A stretch of 64,000 nucleotides of DNA, taken from Dipetalonema caudispina (taxonomy: Eukaryota; Nematoda; Chromadorea; Rhabditida; Onchocercidae). Position 1 is the first letter of the stretch. Each line of letters opens with the position of its first letter. The DNA is taken from contig JABVXV010000003.1 in the NCBI GenBank assembly GCA_013365325.1, positions 434,001 to 498,000 on the forward strand, given 5' to 3'. Under the pieces are notes generated by a model, which made no database searches, was not told the DNA's origin, and saw only the letters and a program-made list of their open reading frames with translations. The translations under genes were made by a program, and so were the position numbers. Positions 37,961 to 52,498 of the stretch are shown one piece after another.

Positions 37961-40900
37961 ACTGCGACGTTGAAAACATCGGTGCTGTTTAGAAGTGATC
38001 GAGGGGAACACTAAATCGGCTAGATCGTTTGTGTTATTACGAGAAAAGCTCCCAATAATTTATCATGTGAAAATCAGAGTAAAGTTTTGTTCCAAACTGA
38101 CAAGACATTAAGCTAACTTTTCTTTTCATTCCTATTCTCTGCTTATTGTTAATGCTTAAACGTTTCGAAAATTAAATGAAATTAATAATTCCATGTTGCT
38201 TGCTGTTATTTAAAAATTCAAATATTCCCATAGATGACTCTTATAAATGATTGGGTTTTTCTTTTTCCGGAAATCAGAATAAATATCAACAGTTTGTTGG
38301 GAGTTAAATTTGTTTATTCTTTGAATCCTTTGAAATATTTTAAATTCCATGGAATCTCATGCTTACAGATGGTAAGATGGAAGAATTGAAATGTAATTAG
38401 CAAATAAAACGAAATTATTATAAAAGGAGTGCTGTTTCAGGAATAAAAGCACAATTCAAAGATGTATTTTCAGGCCTGTTATTAAGATGCAAATGGCGCA
38501 TAATTTTATCGAACTTTTATAGACTCCCACAGATTACTGAAAGAATAATTATGTAATGAGAAGGAGTCGGTGAAATTTGGAATTTAGTCCCAAATGAAAC
38601 TATACTGGAGATTTTCTACTACAAGCATGAATTGTTAATTCTCTTATCACTTCCTTATCATTGGCTCCATTCTCTTATCATTGGCTTAGAATTCTGAGCT
38701 CTTTAAAACTATGCCTCATAGTATTCCTGAAATACTAATCCTTTTCTTTAAACTGTTGCTTTTAGATCCTTCCAACGATTTTTCTCTTCCTTGTTGTTTT
38801 ATCTATTAGAATGAGTAAAATTTAGGAAATAACCGATCGCAAATATACTTTAGCGTTATACTTCACATCGAACAGCAACACGATGTAATGATCGTTCGTA
38901 ATGGATAATTGAAAATGTGCTCCTATCTTCATCAAATAAGTCAAAATCTTTCAGATTTTTATTAATTAAATTACTTCGTATATATTATAAGTAATTCAAC
39001 TAGTGAAAATTGGGAAGTTCTCCTGAACGTATATATATATATTTAAAGTCTTTAAATTTTTTAGAAATTCTTACATAAGAAAAAATTTCTTAATGAGATT
39101 GTTTCCCACGTAAAGCAAACTCTAATATAAGTAGTGATTTAATAAATGATACAGCATTAGCATCATAAAATTCAAAAAAAAAAGAAAATTGGATTCCATT
39201 TTGAAAGATTGAAGTCTGAAAATGAATTTTATTAAGCATTTTTCAATTTGGACTTGAAACCAATACAAGAAGAGAAGAAACAGAAATGAAAAGGAAGGAT
39301 AAAAGAATGATGTGCATTGAAGGAATGAGTAGATGAATCAGTTTTCTCATTGTCAATAAGAAGATTTACTAATAGAAAAGGAGGAAAAGATGAAGCCTTG
39401 CTTCTTCTATTTGGCTCATTTACTACCAAGTGAATACCAACCATTCTCATTCTTCTTCTTCTTTCCTAAATGAAAATAACAACAAAAAAAAGTGAGAAAA
39501 ATAAACATTGCTTAATGAAAACAATAACAAATTGTTTATGAGTTTATCTTCGAAAGTTTCACCTAATTAAGCTTAAGTTATACATTATTCTCAACTCAAT
39601 ACTATATAATTTTATAGCATTCAACACTTTTTTTTTTTCATCCAACTCATTCAGATCATACTGATTATGGCACCTACCTTGCAGCAGAGATATTATTCTT
39701 TATTTGATGAAAATAAAATTATCTCTGAAGGAAGTTTCTAACTACAATATTGTTAAAGTAATATGAAACGGAGGAAAATTGATCTCATAGAATCATGAAC
39801 TTACCTTTACAATTCCAATATAGCCTACTTGTGAATTTTTATAAATCGAATTAGTAAACGAATAATAATTACGAATAAAGTAGTTGCTCTATTATTAATT
39901 GTGGAAAGAATGATAATGAAACAAAAACTACAATAAAATTTCATCAAATTCACAGAGACTTGAAACGTGAAGAACTTCCGTTTCCTATTGACTTTCAAAA
40001 TATTACTGATCTTCAAATTTGATTCAATCTTTGATAAAGTTGGAATGTCTAAAGTAAACTAATCAATGCTTTCCAATTTGAACATATCAAGATGTTACAG
40101 TACTCTTCCTCCAAGGACTTCAAATGAGAGGTTAGTAAATTTCTGTTGGATGCTGATATTTATAAAAATGAACTATAAAAAGATCAGCCTGTTCAAACTA
40201 AACTTTTGAAAAATTAAATCAACAAGAGATGCTGTTTTGAAGTGCACAGTGTGTTAATAATAGTAATTTTTTGACAATCAAAAACATATTTATTTATAAT
40301 TTTCACAGTAAATCTCACCTAATTCATATATACCAGCTGATAATTAGTTCACAATTGTTTATTTATCGATACTAACTACATTTTATTGATGTTCTTGAGA
40401 TCAAAGTAAATGAATAATTAATAGTCAACCATGTCTGTATAACATATACATTTGATATTAAAACCGCGATTCTCTTAGCTTTTGAATTTCAAAACAAGAT
40501 TTTTAACCATTTCCATGTCGACTTCCGGTAGCAAAGAAAACTAAATGAAAAACTTTTACACAAGGGACTTGCAACAAATGGGAAACTCCCGTAAAATTTC
40601 TCTCGGAAATTTCCTGTTCATTTGACTTACATAGGCGTTTAATTGATAAAATGAAAAGCATAAAGGTCAGAGAGAAAATGAATGGGAGAACAAATAATAG
40701 AGAATTATCCAGTATTTACAATCTTTCGTATTCGAAATTAAATGCTAAATCAATTATTCCCGAGATATGTAGTTATCTAATGCAGTAGATATGACTTAAT
40801 ATAAAATTTTAACATTTAACTTAAGACAAATGGGATGAAGACAACAGTCGCTTGTGTATAATAAAAATGCGAGATATATATTTCCCTCTGGAATTTCAAA

Positions 40901-41901
40901 ATTTTGTCTAAATTAGGTGACAGAAATAAGCTTAAGTGCAAATATATAGCGGGTTTTTGTCTATACGTATAAAATTAAACATTTTAAAATTTTACAAGAT
41001 GTGTTTCCATCCCGTCACAATTGTTGACAATAATTTCAAATTTAATTGTTGCTATAGTATAAGTTAGTCAAGCTGTATGAAATGATGAACAAAGTCCAAA
41101 AAAGTTCAAATTACGCTGCAAACAAAAAATTAGCCGGCGAGAAAAAAAGATGGAGAATGAGAAGGAAAAGAACAGAGCTTATGCAATGAGAGTCTGCTGT
41201 CGAACACTTTTACGAATTTTAATCAACTCAGTTTGAAATTTTATTGGACTCACATAACGGGAAGTAATGGATGGAAGGCAAAAACACTCTCGCAGAGAAA
41301 GCGCAACGTGTTAGAACGTCTGGCATTCCAAGCAATAGGTCTAGTTTCCAAAAAATTTTTCAAATTTTACTGCGAAGAATAGATGAATGGCAAAGTTTTC
41401 AGAGGGTTAAACTGAGCAGCTGTTCCGCTTGTCCGTGATTGTGATGGTGTCTTTGCCGAAGATCCGAAATGAACGATAGTTCGAGAAGAAAACGGCCAAC
41501 TATTCCTTCACTTTTCTATCTTAACACTAAGATTAACTCACAATCATTGTTGACCAACCGAAAGTGACAGCTTGAATTTAAATTCCACTGCGAAATCTTA
41601 ACTACAAGGTCATTTCCCTTTGGAAACTTGAACCTCTCAATATTTAATAATTTCCAGACTAACTAAATAAAAATGTTGTGATGAGATTGTTGTGGATGTG
41701 AATAAAACCATACAGTTTAAAAATTTATCATTCGAATTTCCGAAAATTCATTCAGCAATTTCAAGTAATATATCGACGAAAAGACAAATAAACAGCATTT
41801 TCCATGTGAATTACTTTATAATAGCAGTATTATTAGTGAAGCTGTAATGATATGATCAAAAAGATCTACAACTAAAAATTCCTAAAAATAATAACTACAC
41901 C

Positions 41902-43036
41902 TCAAGATGAGAGGAGTTGTAAAGCAAAAGCCGAACGCCTTTCAAGTGCATAATTTTCATATTTTTCCAAATCGATTTGCGATGGACTTTTAGGCCCTCG
42001 CGAAGCACATTCAACACTTTCAATACAAATTTTCATGGAAGCCTTCGATACTGGTAGCAAAGAAACCTGAAGTTTCAAAAAGTGTTAGAAGTCTAATATT
42101 TTTCTTTACTTTTACATAGAATTTCAATGAAACTTTAGGATTTGCTATAAAGACTAAGAGAATAGAAGGATTAAAGTATAGAAATATTAATAAATGAAAG
42201 GCGCTAACGGAATATACACTATCTGATTTGAAAAATGATGTCGGTTCCAAACGACTGTAATCGGGTATTGCTGACGCTGACAAATCATTAAGTCGTTTGG
42301 GTTTCCCTGATGGGTGAAAATCCTGAAACGACCACCATAAAATTACAGTCATAAAAATAGTCTGCAGAATGCAATTTTAAACCATCACTGACACTTTTTA
42401 TAGTGATTTATAAGGAAGAATGATAGTGTAGAATCAGCAATAATTTGACATATTCCTATAGTGAATGTCACAAAGTATTGAGAAAGCAAAGTAGGTCTCT
42501 AAAATAAGTTCAAATAAGTGCCTAGTGATGCAATACTCTAGGATGCACAATACTTCTTCCTCGAATCACTTTTCATAACAAGTATGTGAAACCTCACCTT
42601 ACGACTACTGGTGCAACCGCCAAGTTGTGCGTATTTGACATATTTTGCCATGTCGCCATCACTAGGCTTTTTAACCTCAAAACCATATGCTTCTTTAGTT
42701 GTTGAAATGCCAATACACATCATCCTACTGTCTGAAAACGGATATTTTAAAAAGGGTATTTTAAATCGACAAGGCCTGGCTCCTGCAATTATCGGTAATA
42801 AATGAAGATGACAAACTTAAGCTTTTCTGATTCGGTGTCATTTCCCGATTTGTTGAAGCCGTTAAGCGAAGTTTACCGACCTAGAAATAAATATATTACA
42901 CTTACATAATTTGAAAGGAAACTCGTTCCCCAAGCTCTAATCCTTACTTTTTTTCCTCCGCTCCTTCATACTTGATTCATATGCAGAATATATACGCTGA
43001 ACGCAAACATATATCCTTACAAATACATTAAAAAAT

Positions 43037-43075
<39 letters not shown>

Positions 43076-46000
43076 CTTATATATACATATTTAGTTAAAA
43101 ACTCCTTCTATAAAAAACGAAATAACTGAAAACATCGTTAAGAAAAACAAACAATACAAACAAAATGAAAAAATCCAATTGAAATTGAAAAATTATCTAC
43201 CGAACTAAAACCACACTCATAATGTGCTTCGGTGTCTGATTTTAGCAACAACTCGTCTTCTTCGTCATCATCATCTGACAACGCAGTTTTTTCCCGCTTC
43301 ACATTGCCCTTATTATTCAAATCTTGCTGAAAAAAAGGAATTCTAGCTTTTGTCTAAAAAATGGTTCATCAGTTATAGCGAAAATAAATGGCAGTGACAA
43401 AAGTGGATAAGTGGGACCATACAAATTTCGTGAATCCCAACTCGTTGAAGATAAAAATAGATAACATGCCCTAGAAAGCAGAAAATCATCAAGAAACAAT
43501 GAATAACCTTCCATAATTTGGCAAAACTATAGCAGTGAGCAACGCTTTGATTCACACCATCAACCATCACGGATTTTTGAAAATCCTTTTGCTCACGAAT
43601 TAAATCGTCTAGTCTTGATAATTCCCACAAACGATAATATATGTAATATAGATCTTCAGCAGAAAACAGCCAGTGACAACGTGATATTGGTGGTGCTTGA
43701 ATCAATAAGAATTTGACGAATTATGTAATCAAATAGTAAAGCATAGTCAATATAATCTTATGTAATCATACAGTACATTTCAGAAGAATCCAGCATCACT
43801 TATTTTTACACAGCGCAAATGTATTATTTTAAAAAAGATGGGACCTTGCAGACTACTTTGTAACACTGATAAAATTACCCATAATGATAAAGCCCAAGAA
43901 AATAATAATAACTCACCTACATTAACACTGGAAAGAACACTGTCATCGGTATAATTCCAGTCATCCCATCCATTAGGATTTTTCCAGTAATCAGAATCAA
44001 CAAACCATGCGCAGTAATCTGCTTTCATCTTGAAATCAACAGGAAAATGAAGATAATGATCAGTTCCCAAATCCCACAAATGACAACTTGTGTTACTCGG
44101 TCTAAAATAAGGTTAATATTTACAATAACCAAGCATAGAAAACTCAATTACTACAGCAGCAATAAATAAGTGAATTAACTTATACTTCTGATTTTATCAT
44201 TTTGTCACAGTTTAGTTAAGTTTGCTATAATCCTCGAGCTATTTGTTAATTGTTATTAACCGGAAAGAGGGATGGAAAGGGAAAAGAGAGGAATGAGAGT
44301 AAAAAAGGGAAGACGGGAATCGTTCAGGAGAATTTTATTTGTTACAATATTTTAAATGTAGAAATGCACTTGAATAATAATCACAATGTCTTAAAAATTA
44401 CCATTAAATAACACTGAATGGAAGAGCACTTCCGCTGTCACTAAGAATGTGGTATCATTTATCATCTTACAGACACAATTTTCATACTGACCACTAACTT
44501 CTGTATACTGTATTTTATATATAATTACCACTAGGATTACTACTTGTTACACGATTGATAAATGAAAAATGAATGAAGAAATACTAAAAATAAAAAACGA
44601 ACAAATAACCTGAATACGCCTAAAAATAAGTTGATTGCATTTTGTTTATCATAGTCACCGAAAGTGTTACTATAATACCTTGATAGAGTTTGAATTACAT
44701 CACGACTTCTTTCCTGTAATAAGTATCTGTAACTTGTATTTCACATTTTCTTTCCTTTGATGGGATAACTCCTAAATATCAAAGCTCTATTTGCCCCATA
44801 TAACACGGAAAATCTCGTCTCCTCCACATAAAACTTTGCTAATTACAATACACTTTTAGCAAAAAACTGCCAAAAAATGTTCATCTTTGGATCATTTATT
44901 ACGATCATTAGAATTCCCACACAACTCCCGTCTCTTTCTCAACACCACACCTGTTACTCAGAGAAAGATGATAGATATGACGGTCGACATTAATAAGTAT
45001 ACCTGTATAACAGATATCTTTTTATAAGTCTTAATTGAATGCACTAATTGAGATCCCGCATACTGCAGCGCTAACGTATTGCCATGCTGATCCATCAAAT
45101 CCTCGTATATTCGACAAACTTCACTAGATGAAGAAAGTAAAGGCTCTCCGACAAGTCCCATAGAATATAACTGAAGTCCGAGCGACACTTTCCCTAAAAT
45201 TTCCAAATTTAAGAAAAATTAATTGATACGTAACTTTAAAAGTTGTGAATTCCAACCATGGAAAATCCAAATTCCGATATGATTCATTTTCTTCCCTGAT
45301 ATTTCTGAACTAAATAAACTGCTTAATAAGAAATAGAACCTACCGATCCCAAATTGAGCAACATTTGTTCTATCCAAACAATCCACACAGTTTGTTCTGA
45401 AAACACCATGCTGGAGCAAAAATCTACCATCTGAACTTAACAGCGGCTCAAAATCATTCAGCAACGAAGTTGGTCTCAATTTGCGGCAATACAATGGCGG
45501 AAATGACTGCAATGTAATTTATTCTTCAGTACGAAAAATCAAGAGAAATATACAGAAAATAAAAGCTACCAGGATATCTGAAAGTAAATATCCTTCATAT
45601 ATATATATATGTAACTCGAATCTGTTCAGATGTAGTATTACTGTTCAGAAATACTGTGTACAAGTCTGTAAGAAAAGTGACTTCTGCTATGTGGTAATGA
45701 AAAGGAGAAGGAAGCAGAAAGAAATGTCCCAGTGATGGAGAGATGAATGAAGAAGCCAATTTCCTACACCAACTTACTTTACTAATCACATTCCTTGAGT
45801 CTTAGAGATCGGTGAATACATGACCTCGAAATTTACTACGTTTTGCTTTATAGTTGTTCAAGAAGGATTCATTTCTGTGGTTTCATGTCCTGATTAGCTT
45901 CACATAAAGTTTATCTTTTTATTTATTATAACTTCATATGAGATGGCTTGTTGAGTAGTTCTTCAGAAATTTTGGAAAAATTTGTAAGTATCGCAAATTA

Positions 46001-49000
46001 ATGCTGGGATTCAGCACAATTAAGAATTTAAGCAACATCGAGTATTTATGTGCTTTCAACAATTACAAAGATTTAGATATAAAGAATGGGAAATTTTTCA
46101 AAATTTCAAACGAAACCTGAAACCAGCCATGTCGAACAACACATCGCAAACCTATTTCTTCAAGTTTACTCAGGACATTTCCAGTTTTATGACAGCGAGC
46201 TACATCGAAGCTCAAATATGCGATTCGTTCCGCTTTTGGTAGAAACATATTCAAATATTTAACAGCCTGGAATTATTTTAGAGAAGGGAAATTGCATTTT
46301 GTTGAATCGAAATTTTTTAAAAAAATTTCAGACTGCAAATTCAGAATAAAAATTAAAACCTTAAGAAACTGATCATGCAACAGTGCTTCATGCCTTCTAT
46401 TTTCACGCCTTTTTACCAAATTCATCACTATTAGCGGATTGCCGTATTTCTTTCGCAGCTCACTAAAAATCAAAATAATTTGAAATCAATAAAAAATTAT
46501 GAAGATTCACTCCAACATCTCGAATGTTCTTCATTGCAAATCGTAAAAAATTGAAAATTTTTCGACTTTCCCACAAATATTTCTTCGTTTAAATCCATAT
46601 TAAATTAGAAAAAAGTTTATCTGAATATTCGCAAAAAGGAATTCTACGAATCCACTTTTCTTTTCTGTCCCTTAAATATTTCTATAAACAATAAATAGCA
46701 CCGGAAATGAGCGGCAGCAGTTTGTGCATGTGGCTCGTTGATGTCAATCGAAATGACCGGCTTACCAACAACACCACGAGTAGCTGGGTCTTGACTCCAA
46801 ATAAGTGGTACCGATCCACGACGCTGTACAAAAGAACTAAACTTTCCAGTTGTGAAGTTAGGGGAAGAACGTGTATCCCAAATGATTTGCTCCGTTTCGA
46901 CATCATTTGCTACTTGGCCTGTAATTTCAACTGTTGAATTATCGGAAATTCGAAAGTAGTAACTACTGGAAATCGTTTTAAGGGCTAAATGATGACTTTC
47001 CCACGAAGTTGATCTCTAATCTTTTATTTCTACTTTAAAAACTAAAGGAAGGAAAACAACCTCTAAAGTTAGCGCCTCGTTTGAGATATCTTGTACCAGC
47101 GTATTCCACGGAACGACGTCCAATCAGAGTTAATGATAATCGAGAGCAGGGCAGTTCGATTATTTGTTGACCTGTAGATTTATTTGATCTCAAATTTCTA
47201 ATCAATTTCATTTTTTATTTACCAAAAAAAAAAAAGAATTAGATATGCAAGCTTGTCTGGAATCCGTAAATCCACAAATTAAAGGATGATTCAAACTCAG
47301 CAATGAATCTATATTCATAAACTTCAAAAAGAGCTTAAAAAACCAATGAACAAACCAACATATCCATGAACTACTTCAATAAACCATTGCTCGCTAACAG
47401 AGCTCTTACGCAGTGGTTCCAAAAGATAGCCATTCCAGATAAATTTCGAGTCGGGGAAGAACTGGCATGTTTCGTTCTTAACAGCTTGTTTGTACTTGGG
47501 CCAGCCCGATATTTCTAAGGCATTTTCTTGCAGCGTTCGGCTCAAATCGTATACATAAGAGAAATAAAAATCCGTTGATAAATCCACAGACTACAAAAAG
47601 AATGATTGTCTCTGTGCTTATGATATTAAATTTGAAACTTAAAAGTGTCGAAAAGACCAAAAATTCTTTTCGAAAACTTCGAACTGGATTTATATTTGGA
47701 TTTTGCTGTAATCTCAGGCTACATATACACCTAGGGATACCTTCAACTTTTGATGATGGTATATTTACAGCTATTATTTGTGAGATTAGATTAGCTTAAT
47801 CATTTTACAGAGTGATAAGTCAAGATGGATAACAAAACTGACTTGAAATAATTTCAAATATCGAAGTTCATCGGGATTGTTAACTGGAATTCCCTGTATT
47901 GCTAAAGGAATAAGAATAACTTCTTCAATTTTATATATTTCATGATAACCTATCGTGGCAACAACCCGAGCCTTCGTTACGATCTGAAAAAAATGGCATA
48001 ACGAAGACAGCGATAATTGTAATTGTAATTGAATCACTCTATGTAAATAAAATTTTGCGAAATTTTCTTTCTTTAAACTCTTATTTCAAAAGAGATGTGA
48101 CATTAGCTTTTATTTCGGAAATTAGAAACTTAAAGAACATCCAAATAATGAGTAACAATGATGCTGCCTCACCAACAAATAATAGCCTTCAAGAAAGCGC
48201 ACAGCCCCAAGTAATCCGAAAGCATCGGAGGCACGTTCAATCAAACCTTTTCGTCGCTCAACACCTGTTGACTGTTTCTCGTTTTGCGTAAGCAAAACTG
48301 TAATTCTAATGTTTTAGTAAATAATTACAACGAATATGATTATCGTTTAATAACAGAGAGAAAAATCCGGTCGTTTTGCGGATACAATCAAGAAGAGTGA
48401 GAAGCTTTTTGCGCTCATACTGATCATAGGATATCAGAGGAGAATTAATTCGTGAAAAAACGAAATCGTTACCAGTAAGTCAGTAAAGATAAGCAACAAA
48501 TTATCATATCAGCAATTAAGTGTTGATTTTGAAAATAAATATCAAATGGAATATTATTACGAAATTACTATGAAAAGTTAACAGGGATAAATGTATCACT
48601 TTGGGGAGATTCATTTACTAAAACTGCTTGCAAATTTTTTCTGCAACTGCTACTATATTAGATGTTTATCTTAATTTACTTTGCTGCAGCAGTAAGAGTG
48701 GCTCTTCTAAAGGAAATAAGTGACGAGAAAGGTTGAGGACATGACACACTATCAATTATTTTATCATGCTTACAAACCAATTAAAAAATAGGATGAAATA
48801 AAGTGTTTCGCAACTTTCAATTCTTTTAGACAGGTTGGAAATGTTGGAATAACTGCAGATAGGAAAGAGGGCAATACGAAAATAATTTTACTAAATGCAG
48901 GACTTTAATAAATATTTATATTAGAACAAGCACTTACTGGAACTTCCTTCCGAAACAGTGGCTAACAATTCCATAATGTCACTTTTCGAATAATTCTGTC

Positions 49001-49157
49001 CCACCTCAGATACGTCCAAATTTCGCATTCCCAAACGGCCAATTTTCAGCAGACGATAACGAGTCTTTGAAACGTCAGAACCAACAATGTAAAAGTTTGT
49101 TGGTGTTTCAAAAACACTCAAATGCCACAGTCTTGCCATACAGGACTTCTGTGACAT
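41902..49157 (-). CDS. FIG4: FIG4, Sac-domain PI(3,5)P2 5-phosphatase (18 exons)
   Basis: Exons: 49157-48938, 48264-48173, 47983-47843, 47590-47356, 47171-47061, 46918-46702, 46462-46360, 46266-46117, 45506-45344, 45193-45003, 44713-44610, 44101-43917, 43695-43508, 43326-43201, 42880-42817, 42731-42598, 42322-42209, 42066-41902; 900 aa (human 907), all phases agree. FIG4 works with PIKFYVE and VAC14 on endolysosomes to set PI(3,5)P2. Seen: N-terminal Sac region ([80 protein letters not shown]), the catalytic CX5R(T) motif CVDCLDRTN at 463-471, then [16 protein letters not shown] and [20 protein letters not shown]. The C-terminal part carries an acidic SDDDDEEDE linker and the conserved tail ([19 protein letters not shown]). 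Exon 15 (64 nt) and the end of exon 17 are the least certain. The start is the first Met of the conserved N-terminal exon. Confidence 0.95.
43038..43074. repeat. (TA)n microsatellite in a FIG4 intron
   Basis: Alternating TA for about 37 nt, in the intron between FIG4 exons 14 and 15. Confidence 0.9.
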
Positions 49158-51245
49158 AAACTTTTATTTGCTGAAAAAAAACAAGAGATTTGCAAAATTT
49201 CTTCACAAATAAACAAATTTCCACCAAAAGCTTTTGATCATTCTTTCAACTCTTTGCAGTCTTTGAAATCCTGTCTTGAAAATACAAAAAAGCCGATATT
49301 CCCCATGAGTTTTGCTTTCTAAGTGCCATCAAATCGCGACTGAAGTTTGGCAGTGTAAGCAGTCTCACCTCAAATCCAAAACTAAAATGTTGAATTACAA
49401 ATTGCACATCCTTCTCTCAAATTTCCAACTGGGATTTATAACAGCAAAAATCCGCTTCAAATCCAAACAAACACTTCCATTCCAGCTAAAATCCAGAAAT
49501 GTAGACCATCAGGTTTACTAAACCCAATTTTTTCAAACCCCAACTCCTACATCAACTGTAGGTGGAAGTAAAAAATTACAATTCAAAACTTCTGAGTAAT
49601 ATGAAAATGGAATTCAGAAAAGGCTAAGCTGAAAATCTAAACATTAATCTTGTAAGCAGCGCTCCTCGCTAGCAATGGACAAAACAAAATATAATTGTTA
49701 AATACATCATTTACTATTATTAATAATTACAATGGACATTTTCAAAGAATCGAGTTGAAACTATAGGATGAACTGTGAAGAAAATATGGAAATTCTCAAA
49801 CTCTTCAGATTCAGTCCACTGTTTCTTCCATAACGCCAATGCATTTTCAGTTCTTTTTAATATGCATCAGGCAGGTGTCCCGCTGTTCAATCCTGAAAAA
49901 TGAGAACTGAGAAACGTTACCTACATTCAGGCCTGAAAATTTATTCAATTTCATTTTAAACTACTAGATAGGATGCTATAATTAACTTTAACATTCACAA
50001 AAATGACAAATATTGCAGTCTTATGTGATTGTTATCAGAATACCTAAAGTACATTATAACGCACTGAACGCAAAAATGAAGCAAAACATCTCATATTTAT
50101 CAGCAGTTGTGGATATGAAATCCCAACTTGGAAACTCTTGTGACACGATAAGCTTAAAAAAACTAATTATATTTCCTAAAATTGTTTTAATTTAATTCGA
50201 ATAAATTCAAAGCAATGGATATGATAAACTTATTAAGAGCTCCAATAAGTTATAACGTCTAATTCTTCTACATTTATCAAGCCTGGAGATATGAACGAAC
50301 ATAAAAAGATTACCGTGGAATTTTTTTTTAACATTTGCGAATATATCATGTTACAATACGACTACGTATATCACCTATCTCCAACAAATATTCACAACAA
50401 TGAGTTCAATTAAATCACTGAGACACTGCAAAACATATAAACCGTTATTCCCATATTGCGCTCTCTATATAAATAAGTCAAAAGGCAGAAATCAAAAGAA
50501 TAATAAAGGCTGAAACTTCTGCTTGATTACTCGAGATAACGTTAAACTGAAAACTCTGAAATATCAAAAGTAATTTAAATATATTTCTCTTGCCACTGAA
50601 CTACAGATAAATTATATTTATTGAAGTTTTCTAATAAAATCGTTTTACCTTTTTTGAAAATAAACCCATACTTACTTGTTGTTCATCTCACGTTTTATTC
50701 TCATATATCACACTATCATAGATTTTTGAATCGTTGTTCAAATACCAGTAAACAAAAGACTTATTTCTAAATTTATTATAAACTATTTCATTCAGGATTA
50801 CCAGAATTTCCAATTCTGACTCAATATATTATGAGTTAATCAGAGTTCTCAAAAACTAAATAAACTCCTTTGTTTATCCAACCACATATTCGTTTGTTAC
50901 CACAGCACGACTTATAATGTATCACGAAATCATTTTAACTGCAAAAATCTTGCTTTCTGCAATGTATATATGTAAGATAACAACCACATATATACATACC
51001 TCACAACGAATTCACATACTCCCAAATCACAAAATCCGTGGCCAATACAACTTTATTCAGTGTTTTTATTGACTATATTGTCCAAAATTTTATGAACTGC
51101 ACCAAGCAGTACGGAAAGTTGAAAAGCATTTCAGCCTAGACGGATTTAAAGAGAAATAGGCAAGAATGACAATAAAACCCCTCTCTAAAGAGACTGAAAC
51201 AATCAACAACAAATTATATGCACATATATGAACAATATTAATTGA
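49158..51245. other. Intergenic between FIG4 and RPC7
   Basis: About 2.1 kb with no supported exon or RNA gene. It holds the presumed FIG4 promoter/5' region and the RPC7 3' flank. Confidence 0.55.
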
Positions 51246-52498
51246 TTAAAAAGCATTATCTTCATCCAAATTATCATCTGAGCCAACATCACCGTAATTT
51301 TCTCCATTATCGAAATAAGAGTGAATATAATCATTATCTTCTTCTTGATAATCATCATCCGATAATGCTTCCTAGTAACACCATAAAATTATGAAAAGTA
51401 AAAACTTCAAAAAATTTTAAACAAAAAGCTGCTTTTGGCCCTGTAACAGTTTAAAAATAAATGTCATTTCTAAAGTCCAAAAAAGTAGTAGCAAAAATAT
51501 AGTTGAGTCTAAATCATTAACCTGTTCTTCATTTTCGTTGTTTTGTTCCTCCTTTTCACTTTCCTCATCGTTTTCGTCAACAGCTTCCCGGGTTTCAGTT
51601 TCAGGACTACCTAATACTTCACTCTCCTCAAGTTTCGATAGTTTTTCAACGACTTCATCAGCTCCTTTATCAATTATTCTACGTTTCTTTTTTGCCGGTT
51701 CGCCAACTTTTTTCTTCCAACATAATTCATCTGGAAGTCGTGACCAATCTGAACAGAGCTAAATTCAGTGATTGTAGGATTTTTATACTTTCATTCTTTT
51801 TCACGGGTTCAAAAAAGAGTGAAAAAAGGTAAAAATCAAAGAGTTCCAGAAACCATCTCCAAATCTGGAAAAATTTTATTTTCTTTGAAAAGAAATAAAT
51901 ATTGTAAACATGAAGGTCAAAACTTCAAGAGTATAAGCAGAATGAAGAAGTGTTGAAGTAATTTATGACCTGGTCGCAGCTCTTCTTTTTCAATTTCTCT
52001 ATACTTGTCTGTATATCGTCTAAATTCAGAATTTCGTTCTTTCACATCGAAATAAAAAGATGATTCGTGAAACCGAGTGAGCAGTTCTTGTCGTAATTCA
52101 GCCATGTATTGCAGTTCATCTGTTTTCTCGAGCGGTAAAACCATCTGCGAAACCGGCTGCAAATCCAGTGTCATATGCATTTCCAACTGTATTTCAATGT
52201 AAATTGTGAATTTTCAAGCAATGTGAAATACGAAGGCAAGAACTGAGGACCAGCTGCTTGCATACCTGCCTCACCGATATTTCAAAGAACAAATAGGGCT
52301 CAATTACAATTTTTCTAGAAGTTACTTCTGGATGAACTATGAAATTTATTAAAAACTTGCCGGATAAGTAGGTTGTGACTCCAAGACCACTTTTGTATAT
52401 GAGCTCATTTCATGTCTGGCAATGCCCAATGCATTCGCAACCGCCCGTAGTCCTGAGGAAGCTCCGCCTCGACCACTTGCACGACTACCCCGTGACAT
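51246..52498 (-). CDS. POLR3G: RNA polymerase III subunit RPC7 (POLR3G/POLR3GL-like, 4 exons)
   Basis: Exons 52498-52361, 52186-51970, 51748-51522 and 51371-51246 give 235 aa (human POLR3G 223). RPC7 is part of the Pol III-specific RPC3-RPC6-RPC7 initiation module in the nucleus. Seen: a Gly/Arg/Ser-rich N-terminus (MSRGSRASGRGG), the family block VVLESQPTYP ... LPLEKTDELQYMAELRQEL, then the ERNSEFRRYTDKYREIEKEE helix. After that come DWSRLPDELCWKKK, a basic patch (EPAKKKRRI), and a very acidic C-terminal third ending SDDDYQEEDNDYIHSYFDNGE...DEDNAF, which matches the DYINSYFEDGDD-type tail of the family. The GT donor at the end of exon 1 would shift frame; only a GC donor (GCAAGT, see entry) keeps it. 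The gene lies between AFG3L2 and FIG4 on the same strand. Confidence 0.86.
52359..52360 (-). other. POLR3G: Candidate GC splice donor, RPC7 intron 1
   Basis: The minus strand reads TATCCG|GCAAGTTTTT. The nearby GT (CAA|GTTTTT) leaves phase 1, while exon 2 (acceptor AATACAG, 52186) is open only in phase 0. GCAAGT is the standard extended consensus of GC donors. Joining gives TYP then LEMHM within the conserved block. Confidence 0.75.

Larger units (their letters stand above)
30616..41901. other. 11 kb gene-poor AT-rich stretch
   Basis: I see no conserved domain and no phase-consistent exon chain on either strand. Content: long T tracts near 31029-31046 and 31148-31167, a 34-nt poly(A) run at 37926-37959, a 26-nt-period direct repeat at 35253-35296, and assorted short frames without homology (for example 33104-33298 + and 34241-34705 -). 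It contains the 3' flank of FIG4 at its right end. Confidence 0.55.
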
